Source of the DNA: Auricularia sp. M13
Taxonomy: Eukaryota; Basidiomycota; Agaricomycetes; Auriculariales; Auriculariaceae
Assembly (NCBI GenBank): GCA_037042915.1
Contig: CM073204.1
Coordinates: forward strand, 620,001-684,000
Direction: 5' to 3'
DNA length: 64,000 bases
Made by a program: the position numbers and the translations under genes. Below are positions 34,921 to 45,700 of this stretch, piece after piece. How positions within the stretch are numbered: position 1 is the stretch's first letter; each line of letters begins with the position of its first letter. A model generated the notes under the pieces. That model saw nothing but the letters and a program-made list of their open reading frames with translations, was not told the origin of the DNA and ran no database searches.

Positions 34921-35216
34921 CGCCCTAGTTGGCCATCCAACCATGGATCATTATACTGGTGAGAAGAATCCGTGCCCTGATCCCCACAACACGGACGTAT
35001 ACCCCGCGTGTGCGCTGCAGCTTCGTACTCAGTTCCTCTTGGACGTCGATACTAACTCTTTTTATCTTGCGCCGTCGTCACCGTGCCTTTCGATCATATG
35101 CACTTGCATTCGTCCAATGCCATCATCGATCCTGCCAATGAAACAAAACTGGACGACGCAACGAAACTTCATACTCGGGCAATTGCAACTTGGCGAGCGC
35201 GGGCAAGACTTTCCGC

Positions 35217-35657
35217 GCATGTCTATGGCAGCACGACAGCTTGCGGATGTACATCAAGCTGCTGGCCGACCAGTGCTTCCAGGCCAGCGCGCTTGAGGCT
35301 ATCCTCGCCTGTCTGCAGGACGAGACCACGCGTGGAGGATGTGCTCATCCAGCCCGACGTGCTTGGCGCGATCCTCAAGTGCTTCATCACCGCCAACGCC
35401 GACTCGTTTGAGAACCTGCTCGGCCATCTGCTCAAGATGATCCAGTTGTCAACGAACATCGCGCAGGGCCTCGCGGAGGCCGAGTTCTTCGGGCGGCTTA
35501 TGGACAGGCTGGGCCATCACAAGGCGGTCGTGCGGCTAGCACTGTTGAGGATCCTGCGCGCGGTGTGTGACGTCCATGCTGAGCGCACAGACCTAATCGA
35601 GAATCTCGCGCGCAAGGGCGGCGCGGTGCTCGTGCGCAAGCTGGTGCGCGAGTCATG
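35217..35657 (+). pseudogene. Fragment of a Cdc7/SepH/MAP3K-epsilon-type septation kinase (C-terminal ARM region)
   Basis: Translation reads LRMYIKLLADQCFQASALEA, CLQDETTR in one frame, then after a shift RVEDVLIQPDVLGAILKCF, SFENLLGHLLKMIQLS, HHKAVVRLALLRILRAVCDV in the next. From family knowledge this order (LQDETxRVED, FENLL, KAVVRLxLLRILRAVC) is the hallmark of the C-terminal armadillo-like region of fungal SIN-pathway kinases (S. pombe Cdc7, A. nidulans SepH) and plant MAP3K-epsilon. The catalytic domain is not present nearby. The break between DETTR and RVEDV is explained by a two-base loss in a CG run near 35,332. After about 35,657 the similarity fades into a CTCGCA repeat. It is a captured or decayed gene piece, not a working kinase. 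Confidence 0.75.
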
Positions 35658-35723
35658 CCCACGCTCAGCCGCGCGCTGTCCCCCCGCGAAGCCGCCGAGC
35701 AGCGAGAGCGAGAGCGTGCAGTG

Positions 35724-35756
35724 CCCTCGCACTCGCACTCGCACTCGCACTCGCGG
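35724..35756. repeat. (CTCGCA)n hexanucleotide run
   Basis: Four to five uninterrupted units; encodes Arg-Thr in one plus-strand frame. Confidence 0.9.
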
Positions 35757-35959
35757 ACAAAGAGCGTGCGCCATTGGCGAGCGAGGCGAATGTTGTGCTG
35801 CCCTCCAGGACGGGGCCTGGCCCGCCTATACCGGTGCTTCTGGGAAGCGCGACGGCGCGGCACAAGCTCAGGCCGTCGCGCCACCGGCTTGAGGACGCGC
35901 GGGAGGAGCATTGAGGGTTCGCGAGCCTCCATGCCGTACGTTCTCATGATTTGCACGGT

Positions 35960-37440
35960 CACTTACAGATGCTGACGCTGGGTATCATGGTCCTTAGACT
36001 AATTGCCATCTACCAACGAATCCACGACGCCTTCCGCGAGAAGTCAGGCCAGAACGGTCCCTCAAACGGGAGTACATTTAACCGGAGCACGAGAGCGTGA
36101 TGGGCTGGTTACACCTTGCCCGTCCGGAGCTAGCCTCCATGGTTCCCGGCGTGGTGTTCACGCGGGCCCTCGGAGGCCTGGGGCTGCGCCGTGCTCGCCG
36201 GCCTGCAGGGCTCGCTCGACCAACTGCACACGTCAAGGGTCGCATTGAGGCTCACCGTGACATCCTGTGCGAGGCCGAGTCCTGGCTCACGCTCGAGTCT
36301 GACGTCGTCGCGCTGGTCACCGACGGCGCCAACGACCGCTCCGCGGATCGCCTTGCCAACCACGCACTGATCGATGCTCGTCTCCCCGAACAACACCCGA
36401 GCACGGGCCGCGCCCGTGGTCATGGTTTAGAGTCAGCTCGCGGCCGCCAGAAACAGCGCCCTGGTCGCAGCCACAACATACTCGGGCGTGTTATGGCGCT
36501 TATTCACGGGTTCCCTGGCCCACTGCGCGCTTGAGGTGCAGCTCGAAGCGTGCCCCGACTGCGCGCTGCTGCCAGCGTCCGCCACGTCGGCAGGGGCGTT
36601 CGCTGGCGAAGGCTTTGGCGCTACAGATCGACTCCAGCGACGAGGAGTGATGCGCGTTCCAGCTCGCGCTACATATACTTGAGACGTACCAGAACGTCGC
36701 AGTTTGTTTAACTCTGTTGAACGGCCGGCTGCGCAACGCCCTCGTCCAGGTCGCATCCGGGCCGGTGCAAAGGACGGCGCGGCAATGCATCTGCTGCAGG
36801 CGAGTGCGCTCGACTTTATGGAGTTGCAGATGTTGGATTCGGTGACTGTTGAGCCCACCGGCCCGCCACACACACGCATGCCCGACCCCCCAGAACAGCT
36901 TCTCCCATACACCGACAGCTCGACCGCGGTGAAGCGGAGCTGCTGGCCTGTGCGCGAGCTGCACTGTCGGCGTTCGCACGCGAGACGCAGGCGTTCCCGT
37001 AGCGCACGATGCTCGCACTCGTCGCGGCCTCCGCTACGCAGCCCGTCTGTCGGAGCCCGATGCGCGCGATGCAGTGCTTCGCAGATGGGCTATGTGGACG
37101 GACGCCCTGTGCTTCTCGCTCGCGACGCTGCCACACGGTATGGACGACGCGGACCACTTCTGGCGCGTGGCTCGCCAGCCTCACGCGCGTGCTCATTGCG
37201 CAGCGCGCGGACACCAAGCTCCCGCACGTTGCATCCACGAAAGGCACCTCGATCTTCGTCATCGTTACCATCTCGTCTCCCACTCAGGCCACTGGCTTGA
37301 CCACTCACTTGAACCGGGCGTGATTATCATTGCGACCGGCCTGCTTGTCCTTGCTCCCAACTACTATATCTTCTGGACATTTCACAGCTGCACCAATAAC
37401 CCCCGCGCTGTTGTTGTAGAACAGAGCATTGATTTATTCG
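35960..37440. other. Coding-like remnants, unassigned
   Basis: Plus-strand pieces in different frames read like protein (IEAHRDILCEAESWLTLES, LETYQNVAVCLTLLNGRL, TDALCFSLATLPHGMDDADH) but cannot be joined without frameshifts. They may be the rest of the segment that delivered the kinase fragment just upstream. Confidence 0.35.
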
Positions 37441-37558
37441 ACCTTTGGAAAGTGCAATCTTAGTACAGGCACAGCACAACGTCAAGAAGAGGGGAAGCAA
37501 CAGGCGAGAAAGGGAGTTGTGGAGTGATGAGCGCAGTCAAGAATATCCAGCCTCTAGC

Positions 37559-38220
37559 TCAGTCACCGCGTTGAGCCTTCAAGCCCTTTTGCACTTTTTT
37601 CCAGTAGGCTTTCCACGACTTGACGAACTCGGGTTTCAGCTGGAAAACCTCGACGCACTTGATGCACTGTATGAATTTGACCGACTGCATCTTCGGATAG
37701 CCAAGAACTTCACTACAGCCAGGAGTGAGATCGAAATGGCTCTGAGACAAGGCTAACTCACAATTCGGGGATATGATCGCCCAGATCCTTCCATTCATGA
37801 GAACAGTCTTGACAAAAAGCGGATGGGCATGTGCGACAGCTGACACGACAGCTTCTCAATGATAGCTCGCATCAAGGATGATAGTACATACCACATCAGC
37901 CTTAGTCCCTTGGCGTCTGCGGCACTTTTTCCACACTCCCTGCACTTGTGCTGCGGGCAACACCATTGAATGTCAGAGTCAATGATGCTCTTGTCCTTTC
38001 CAGCACATGTTGGATGGAAGACTGGAGAATCAGCCAATAGACACCATAGGCACAGATAATTAGCCTACTCACCGCGTGGGCAAAGTGCACATAGGACGAC
38101 TGTTCCGTCGTAATATCCTCGACAGACGATGCAGTAATTTTCCGTGGTATCCTCGGAGCTCGTCCACCTTGCGGGCTCCTCGATTATTTTCAGCGAGCTG
38201 ATCCTGACGACACGTGCCAT
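37559..38220 (-). CDS. Compact PHD finger plus C5HCH-like zinc module protein
   Basis: Exons (minus) 38220-38073, 38021-37892, 37851-37762 and 37712-37559 join in frame to 173 residues; introns are 40-51 nt. A PHD finger spans about residues 30-74 (C30, C33, C44, C47, H52, C55, C71, H74), with CPRVFHPTC and WCCPQHKC landmarks. A second zinc-binding segment follows at once (C76, C79, C93, C94, C98, C101, C106, C109) with CRTCPSAFCQDC, the arrangement of the tandem PHD-C5HCH module of NSD-type and fungal chromatin-remodelling proteins. IPEFEVLGY and a last CxxC (FIQCIKC) complete the pattern as I know it from basidiomycete remodellers, where it sits in a far larger protein. Here it stands alone: no helicase, SET or other enzymatic part is nearby. 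Likely role: reading histone tails in the nucleus. It could be a detached gene end, but every exon is open and in phase. Confidence 0.83.
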
Positions 38221-38639
38221 GTTGTATCAATGATTGTAGAAGAGAGAACAAGGAGCAGTCCCACAGAATAAGGTTTGGATCTCCGGCCCGCATTATGAAT
38301 GTGTCGGAGTCGGAGTTCCGGGAGCAACCATCCAAAACTCGAAGCACCACGCAGCTGCATGGCCTGAGATATCGTACCTAAAGGCTGAGATTCCAAAGCA
38401 TATTAGCCCTGGTTGTTGTAACAACTTATGTGGTACGCCGCTGCGTTCGCCATCCACTCCCAAGGACGAATGGTCGAACATATCATCTTGAATCAAGGCT
38501 GTCTTTCACCGATGATGCATTCTCCCTGAAGCTGAGCCGCTGTCTCACATACAGTATACGCCTCCCCTTAGGCTGAGGAATTCTTCAGACAAAATTGCTG
38601 TCGAACTGTACATGAACGATAGTCTGGGCGCACGGAAAC

Positions 38640-39810
38640 ACAAGAGAAAACGAATCCTAGTACTTGTCAGCGCTCCACTTGAAGCCGACGTCGTAATGCA
38701 AAGCTCTACAGCCACGCAGAGGGGGCGAGAAGGCAAACTTCTGCGCGAAAGGCCCGTTGCCCGCGAACCTCTCACGGAACTCGCGCACCTTGTGCTTCTT
38801 GCTCTCGTTCTTAGCATCGCTGTGCTGCGCCTTGCGCCTCGCCGCGCACTGCGGGTAAGTTGAAACCTAAGCAGGGAGATCATCCATCAGCCGTCGAGGC
38901 CCGATTTTGGGAGGATTGGGAGAACGCACGACGAGGCCGCGCCTCCTTGCGCTCGCGCCGCACGGCCATATCCTGGTGCAGCAGACGCGAGTAGACCTCC
39001 GGGAAAGCCGTCGTGCCGACCTTCTTCTATAAAAGATCCTGCACCTCCGAGGCAAGCGTCTTCAGTAGATCTGCGAAAGTATCTTAGCAGGGCTGCATAA
39101 CGAAACAAAACGGACGAACGCATACATCGACGCTTGCGCAAGGGTGTCCTCGTCGAGAACGCGCTACAAGGGCGCAGGGAAGTGCAGCAGGAAACGGACC
39201 GTCTGAGCAGGCTCCACGTGGCTCGCGACACAGTGACAGCATGCAACCTCTTGTGCATGGCCGACGATGCGTCGTGGTCATCGTCGTCGTCCTCGCTGAG
39301 CCTCAACAGCTCGAGCTCCCGCGCGGGTTCGAGCTCCTCCTCCTCGCGCTAGTCGTTGACCCACAGGTGCATGTTGAGCCAGGACTACGGTGTGTGGATG
39401 GGTCGGCCAGATCAAGGCCGTCCAACAGCGAGCGCGTCGACGTCAGCACGTCCATCCCGCCGACCTCCGCCGCGAAATTGTGGAAATCGCGGTCACAGTC
39501 GCGCAGCTCGCGCAGGTAGCCCTCCCGATCGCGTGTCGCATCGCGTCGCCGCTGGATTACGACGGCTGCGACGTCCGCGAGAGTCGCATTCACACCGCTC
39601 ACAGCAGCCCGCGCCGGACGACGCGCACTTGATGTCCAGGCGGAGCAGAGTGCCCAGGAGGCCGCTGTCCATCGTTAGCCACTCCAAGCGGTCCTCGTTG
39701 GGCTCCAGCGCCGCCGCTCGTCGACCGCGACGCCGCTGGTGGCCAAGAATGGACATTGTCGGGCTCTGGGTTGCGCTCGAGCCGGGTCGTCAGCCACATA
39801 TGTAAGCCTC
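38640..39810 (-). pseudogene. Multi-exon gene remnant beside the 5.5-kb element
   Basis: Minus-strand exon text RLEWLTMDSGLLGTLLRLD joins in frame through a 41-nt GTGAGC...CGCAG intron to VVIQRRRDATRDREGYLREL and MDVLTSTRSLLDGLDLADP. The next likely intron (GTAGTCC to CGACTAG) changes phase, and later pieces (EEEELEPARELELLRLSED, FPEVYSRLLHQDMAVRRERK, FAQKFAFSPPLRGCRALHYD) are not in one frame. I read a decayed gene of unknown family. Its sense strand and base composition match the minus-strand coding-like DNA on the other side of the element (45.3-45.7 kb), so the element may have split it. Confidence 0.4.
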
Positions 39811-40032
39811 CCTTCCTCTGGTATACTGGTCCCAAGTCCTCCAGTACTGAGAGTTGGGACCCAAATCCCAGCTTTCATTGGCACATAGGTCTCAACTTCT
39901 ACTGGAGGTCCCAACCTCAGGAGGTCCCAAGTTCCAGAGTCCCAGATTCAGTAGTCCCAACTTTCAGGGGGCTCACATGCGACTTAGGAGTGGATTCATC
40001 TCAATGCGCAAGTCAAAATGACTTCTGACCTG

Positions 40033-40103
40033 CAGGAGATTTGAACCCTCAACCAGTCGCCAGTGCCAAACCCATCCATGCTTTAACCACTAGACCAGGG
40101 AGG
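40033..40103 (-). ncRNA. tRNA-like pol III promoter (SINE-type head), left
   Basis: On the minus strand an A-box-like TGGTCTAGTGG and a B-box-like GGTTCAAATCT lie about 50 bases apart. No full cloverleaf can be drawn, so it is tRNA-derived, not a tRNA gene. It faces the left end of the 5.5-kb element. Confidence 0.55.
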
Positions 40104-40627
40104 AGATGATGGTGAGCTCCATTGCTGGCAATATATGGTAAGACTCAAGCACCTCTGTTCATAAGAATGCAAATAACATTGAAACCAAGAGGCCAAAAAT
40201 TATAAAGTATATATGATTATTGTAGCTCTCAATGGGCTCTATAATATTATGTCTTAGTGGAGATAATATATCTAAGCCAGAGAGGAAGAATGGATGTCCA
40301 AACATGATTTGGTATGCAACTGTCACAGCAAAGCACCTCACTCGTGCTCAGACAGGTTCAGGAGGATTCTGGAAGGAAAATATGAGCAGAACAACTGATT
40401 ATATCAAATTAGGGTACACTGAATACAATTCCAAGCAGATACATGTCACAGTACATGGCGATCATGCCCATATGCTCCCACTGGATCTGTTTTGCCACTG
40501 TGAACGCTTCTTCTTGTCATGGCAGAGTGCTCGTCACTCACCAAGACTGACACCCAAGAGAGGAGTTTGGTGCACTGTTTCCCCTTGGACTGAGACTTGG
40601 CCAGGGTTGCACGCCTCAGGCCATTTG

Positions 40628-41656
40628 TCAGTGTGCTGCATACAGGACTGACCAGGAGGCATAGTCGACCAGGAAGGGTACTCCGGAGGGAAAGGTCAAA
40701 CACATAATAGACCAGATCCAACCTAGGGTACATCCAAGGGCAATCGCCGGTATATATAGTCCGGTCAGAGGCCGACCGGATCTGAGCGCTCCGGATGACA
40801 GAGGAGCCAACCAACACCAAAGGGAGGTCCGGAAGCAATGGGGAAAGACATCGGGGAAGTCACAGAGGGTAATCGGGAGCCAGTGAAAGCAATGGGGGGT
40901 AAAGGGGGTCAAGGGAGGGTCAAGAAAGAGCGCAAGCATTGCACCAAAAGCGCAGAACGACTCCGGACAAAGGTGATAAAGGATGTCCGTGCCTATGGAG
41001 GGTATCGGGTGGGTATCCGAGACAGACCGAGGTGTCTTTGCATGTATGCACACACCGACACCGGGGGAGAAAGGGGGCCGACGCAATGGCGAGCGCAGCA
41101 GTGAGCACAACGCGTCAGCAAGCGCAGTACAAGTGCACCACCCAACAATCGAGACTCCCAATGTGTCCAGACGTCCTCTGGACCATGGACAGTGCCGAGC
41201 GCGGATTGAGGAGAGTGTGGCAGCTGAGGTCCGAGGTACCGGAGCAGTCAAGCATCCATGGGACAGAGGGTGAAGGATGGACGTCAGCATGATCGTTGCA
41301 GCTTTGCCTGTACTCCCCGCGTGCACCGGCAATGCAGGGCAATGCCCGAGGTGTGATGTGCGGCATATCTGAAGGTGTGGGCCGTAATGTGACACCAAGG
41401 AGATGGACCGACAAGCAGCTACATGCTGGTTGAAAACCAACGCAGCGGTGGTCAACGACAATGGCAATGGTGCGTCACATCCAAGGACCGAGGTTGACAA
41501 TCCGGTGACGCCGAGAGAAGGTATCCAAGGTGCCAGCGGTCTGGAGAGGCTTGCAGGACGGGTATATCGGTCAGACAGAGCAGGCGAAGCAGCAAAAGAG
41601 ATCCAACAGAAGCGGCGTATGGGCGCAATTGCCGCGCACCGTAACAGTCTGGTCAA
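40628..41656 (-). other. Long open frame inside the element, unsupported
   Basis: A 342-codon minus-strand frame, opened by a TTG codon, rich in Cys, Ser, Leu and Pro. Shorter ATG-started frames on the plus strand overlap it (for example 41,403-41,738). No domain is recognised, and I do not treat it as a gene. Confidence 0.4.
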
Positions 41657-41836
41657 TTGTACCCCTTGTCTGTTCTTCCTTGTCCCTCTCTCCTCTCTCA
41701 GGCATCAGTCTCAGCAAGTGATGAGCACTCTGCCGTGACACTATCACCCCCTAGTTGGATAGAGGACAGCAAGTAGATCATATTGAGAGCTGACCAGCCC
41801 AGGATGCACCCCTGGCACATGGTCTGAGGCAGGGAG

Positions 41837-41889
41837 ATACAGTGGGGAAACATGAGAATGCTGGTCCATAAATTGCATATACCACGTAA
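41837..41889 (-). repeat. 53-bp inverted partner of 44,598-44,650
   Basis: The reverse complement runs ATTACGTGGTATATGCAATT through TTCCCCACTGTA and matches 44,598-44,650 with one or so mismatch, marking repeated modules within the 5.5-kb element. Confidence 0.8.
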
Positions 41890-42136
41890 TTCAGCAGCGG
41901 CCGGCCTTGCCGGCAAACACCTTGCTTGAATGCAAGTATGTAGTCTGGCCAGTCCAAACCGAAGGGACCGGGAGTTCCCGATCCCCATTGTAGACAACCC
42001 TCCGGAACAGTGAATCGTGGATTGCGCCACCAGTTCCCAGCCAAACGCTCCCATTTCTACGTCAAACTGCTTCCTTTATTTTTCGGATTCAGAATATGAA
42101 GAAATTCTAGAGTCTGTAAACCCAACCTCTAAGCCT

Positions 42137-42862
42137 ATCCTCCTTATACTGTACAAAAATTATTTTATCCAAAATCGAGCCCTTATCCAAATTTTTGAGG
42201 TGTTTTCCAAGATCTTACCCTTCCATCCAAAATTTTGTGAGAGATCCAAGCTGCAGGACCTGTCATTCAGATCGATGTCACCGGATCCAAATCTGGTGCC
42301 GGCAATCCAAATCTGGGCACACCCCAGATCCAAGAAATACTTCCGGAGATCCAACTGCAATCCAACCCAATTCCAAGCATCTCTGAGCTCTGTTATGAGA
42401 AAAATCGAAGTCATTATCTATTTACTCAGGGACTGCCAGGGTCGGCCGATTTTCAGGCCCGAAGGTCGGCAGTGTCCGACTGACCCTCGGAGCAGCTCTA
42501 TGGCTGAGGATCCGGACCCTCCGGACACTGCCGACCTTGGGGCCTGAAAATCGGCCGACCCTGGCAGTCCCTGAGTAAATAGATAATGACTTCGATTTTT
42601 CTCATAACAGAGCTCAGAGATGCTTGGAATTGGGCTGGATTGCAGTTGGATCTCCGGCAGTATTTCTTGGATCTGGGGTGTGCCCAGTTTGGATTGCCGG
42701 CACCAGATTTGGATCCGGTGAGATCGATCTGAATGACAGGTCCTGCAGCTTGGATCTCTCACAAAATTTTGGATGGAAGGGTAAGATCTTGGAAAACACC
42801 TCAAAAAATTGGATAAGGGCTCGATTTTGGATAAAATAATTTTTGTACAGTATAAGGAGGAT
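42137..42862. repeat. Large palindrome, arms ~335 bp
   Basis: The left arm (42,137-42,478) and right arm (42,533-42,862) are inverse copies with few differences, from ATCCTCCTTATACTGTAC inward to CAGTGTCC, with a 54-base spacer. Arms contain frequent GGATCCAAAT-like words. Such arms could fold into one long hairpin RNA or cruciform. No coding capacity. Confidence 0.92.
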
Positions 42863-43774
42863 ATAAGCCTTTGCCCGTCCGGATGAGAGCTGAGAATGGC
42901 ATTCTGAGGCTCCAAACTGATAGGAAAGACACATGTACATGTCATATCATATTTGGAGTGCTTATACTGACGAAATTGCGCCTTTCGAGAGTTTTGGTGC
43001 GTGGGTGAGAGTTGGCCGGCAGACTTGATTCGGCCATAGAATTCCGAGGACGCGTCGGGGTGAGGTTTTGGGACCTAGAATAAATGATACATGCAGATAC
43101 AAGCAATTCTAGGTATATATGAGGACGGAAACTCAAGTGTGGGACTTATTATAAGATGCGGGAGACCCGTCTGCAGGAAGTTGCCGAAACCGTTTACATC
43201 CGATTGAATGGCGTTTGGAGTGGCCATGTAGTCAAACTTGATAATCGACCATAATTTGATGCTTCTTGCTTGTGTGACAAGAGAGAGCCTGAGAGAGCAT
43301 AGCCTGACCTCTCGTTGCGCCAGATGCACTTCCACAGTGAGCATTGAATGCGTGAGCTCGCATGGTTCATTCTTTCGGCAATTGGCCATCTGGCTCATTC
43401 AATCCAGAATGAACACAACGGACGAGCGGTATGTAGTGTCTACAAGCTTTGGATCCAGAGACTCAGCAAGCGCTGAGACTCGTTGAACTTGGACAATCGA
43501 TACAAATTAGATCTTGAATTTGCCGGTGTTGTAGGCCAAGCTCGTTAAAACACTTGTTTATGGCGACTCCCATGTTACGTTTGAGGGTACTGTATCTCCC
43601 TTGGGTGGAGCGTTGGTGTTGTTCATGCAGCATAAATGCGATTATCTTCGTAGATAGGACGGCAATAAGTATTGGAGAGTATCGTTTGACGGGATAACAG
43701 GGAGGGCGTATTCATACTTTAAATGCAGCTTTCATCCGTAGGAACCTCATTGGGGTGAGTGTGCTAGACAAGGC

Positions 43775-43850
43775 CGTAGCGGGAGTCGAACCCGGGGCCG
43801 CCAGGGGGCATGGTCAGACGCGTTAGCCAAGTAAGCCGGATCAGTGTGGA
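43775..43850 (-). ncRNA. tRNA-derived sequence (pseudogene)
   Basis: The minus strand has a canonical B box and T-loop (CCGGGTTCGACTCCCG) and an A-box-like TTGGCTAACGCG upstream. Acceptor ends do not pair and the anticodon stem is lost, so a working tRNA is unlikely. Confidence 0.5.
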
Positions 43851-43897
43851 AACGTTGGCGCCATTTTGACCCGGGAGAGACCTTTCAAGCAAGGTGA

Positions 43898-44599
43898 TCT
43901 ACTGCAGGGAGAACTATGGTGTTAATATGGGACTTGTAGCTCTCAAAGAGCTCTATCAGGTGGTATATAGGTACTGGCAAAGGGGTACAATCCGGGGGTG
44001 AGAGAGAGGATCCGATGAAGAGGTGGAAAATCACATCGCCAGAATCAGGTCCTCCGGATCATTTGAGGTTTCCCTCTCAATCTATACGTAATTCTGAGGT
44101 GAGTTTACTATTTCAGCCAAAGTGGTTGGATGTCCGATTCTGGAGCCAGTGGACCCACAATTTCTGCTTGCTCAACCTCTGAACGAGGCAATGGCCTACC
44201 TAACTGCATACCCCTGGACTGAGACATGGTCTAGAGTACATTATATGTAGTTTTATGCTCTGAGAAGGATTGTCTGACCCTTGGTTGGCCCTCAAGGTCA
44301 TTCAATTCCCGGATATAGAAAGCATGGAATCCAGGTTAATTGAGAAATTGCTCCAGAATGGGACATCCAACCACTTTGGCTGAAATAGTAAGCTCACCTC
44401 AGAATTACGTATAGATTGAGAGGGAAACCTCAAATGATCCGGAGGACCTGATTCTGGCGATGTGATTTTCCACCTCTTCATCCGATCCTCTCTCTCACCC
44501 CCGTATTGCACCTCTTTGCCAGTACCTATATACCACCTGATAGAGCTCTTTGAGAGCTACAAGTCCCATATATACACCATAGTTCTTCCTGCAGTAGAT
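43898..44599. repeat. Foldback with ~245-bp arms and ~205-bp loop
   Basis: The arms (43,898-44,144 and 44,350-44,599) are inverse copies, starting ATCTACTGCAGG and including GTAGCTCTCAAAGAGCTC and TTTCAGCCAAAGTGG. Small differences show some age. Nested in the 5.5-kb element. Confidence 0.9.
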
Positions 44600-45021
44600 T
44601 ACGTGGTATATGCAATTTATGGACCAGCATTCTCAAGTTTCCCCACTGTAGTGCCGAGATTCGCTACCCACCAAAGGTGAAGACCAAGGGGAAAGACGAA
44701 GCCCAAGGGCAAAAGGACATTGCTGAGGCACAGAGAATATGAGCCAGCGCACTAAAGGTGTGTAGCAGAGCCTGCAATAACTAGGATGACTGCAACAGAG
44801 TATTAATTTTTACACTCTCCATCGCATCCTTCCTGTCACCTTGAGCTGCACCTGTGCCTCTAGAAAAATATACTACATTATAGAGCCTAAAGAGGGCTTC
44901 CAGAATTATATATACACCATTATGTAATTCACATTTGGTGATACTTTATTTACAATTTATTCAACCAATCCTCGCTCACTGTAATTCTATGTATTGAACA
45001 ATAACAGCCTTGTCATCATTG

Positions 45022-45090
45022 GTATCCTGGCTTAGTGGTTAAGGTCCTGGTTGTAGAATAGTGGGTTGAGGGTTCAAGTCCTTGTCTATC
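45022..45090 (+). ncRNA. tRNA-like pol III promoter (SINE-type head), right
   Basis: A-box TGGCTTAGTGG (45,028-45,038) and B-box GGTTCAAGTCC (45,071-45,081) with 32 bases between. Mirror partner of the left copy; the sequence around both (GTTGAGGGTTCAA) is alike. It is oriented toward the right end of the element. Confidence 0.6.
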
Positions 45091-45303
45091 CATCAGTATT
45101 TCTGTTTTGGTTTCTCATGTGCCAAACTTGAATATCATATGGTATTGGTACACTAGTAGTAAACTTGGGACCTGCTAACAGACTTGGGACTGACCAGAAT
45201 CTGGGACCTCTAGCTATGGCACCCTAGCACATGTATGAATCTTGGGACCATGGAAACCTGGGACCACAAGTCCCAGGTTTCTATACTGAGCAACTTGGGA
45301 CCA

Positions 45304-45700
45304 TTATACCAGATAATGAACACTTAACATAGCCCTCGTCAGGATGCGCTGTGGTGGTACCGTTGGGCATTCGTTCGTCGTCCTCGCCGTCTCGGAGACG
45401 GCGTTGGTGAGGTCGGTGAGGTTGCTGATGGTGAATGATAGTGGCAGCGCTGCGGTCGGACGGCGACACGAAGAACTTGGCAAGCAAGCAATGTCTGAAA
45501 CTGCGTCAGCACCTGCAAAAACTGACGATGGGAGAGGGCGACTCACCGCGTGCACCAACGAGTAGGCGGTCCGGCGCGAGGAGCGCAGCGCAGCGCCGAA
45601 CTGCAGACGCTGACGGCGCGCCATGCCATGCAGATCGCCAAGATGTTTCCCGCGACGGCTTTGGACACAGGGTGAATCGGCGGTGAGCGGGATGGGAGTT
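45304..45700 (-). pseudogene. Exon pieces cut by the right end of the element
   Basis: Minus-strand text NILAICMARRQRLQFGAALR and SSRRTAYSLVHA precedes a clear intron (GTGAGTCGCC to TTTTTGCAG) followed by VLTQFQTLLACQVLRVAV. The frame then decays toward the element end. Family unknown. It may belong with the remnant on the other side of the element (38.6-39.8 kb). Confidence 0.35.

Larger units (their letters stand above)
39818..45312. mobile_element. 5.5-kb non-autonomous element with 20-bp TIRs
   Basis: The left end CTGGTATACTGGTCCCAAGT (39,818-39,837) matches the inverted right end (45,293-45,312) at 19 of 20 bases. Both ends carry many spaced copies of TTGGGACC (inverted on the left): about seven in 39,830-39,980 and about seven in 45,160-45,300, like transposase-binding subterminal repeats. 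Next come tRNA-like promoters pointing outward at each end. The interior is AT-richer than both flanks and contains two large palindromes and scattered repeats of a TAGCTCTCAA...GGCTCTAT motif. No transposase is seen. A target duplication is not obvious (left flank CTTCCT, right flank ATAATG), so superfamily is unknown. Confidence 0.65.

Noticed and set aside
40628-41656. 342-codon minus-strand frame as a transposon protein
   Set aside because: No transposase, RT or integrase motif, TTG first codon, Cys/Ser/Pro-rich composition, and overlapping frames on the other strand.
43775-43850. Functional tRNA gene
   Set aside because: The T-arm and B box are good, but acceptor ends and anticodon stem do not pair.
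39810-45320. Target site duplication for the 5.5-kb element
   Set aside because: Flanks CTTCCT and ATAATG do not match at any offset I tried, so no duplication is claimed.
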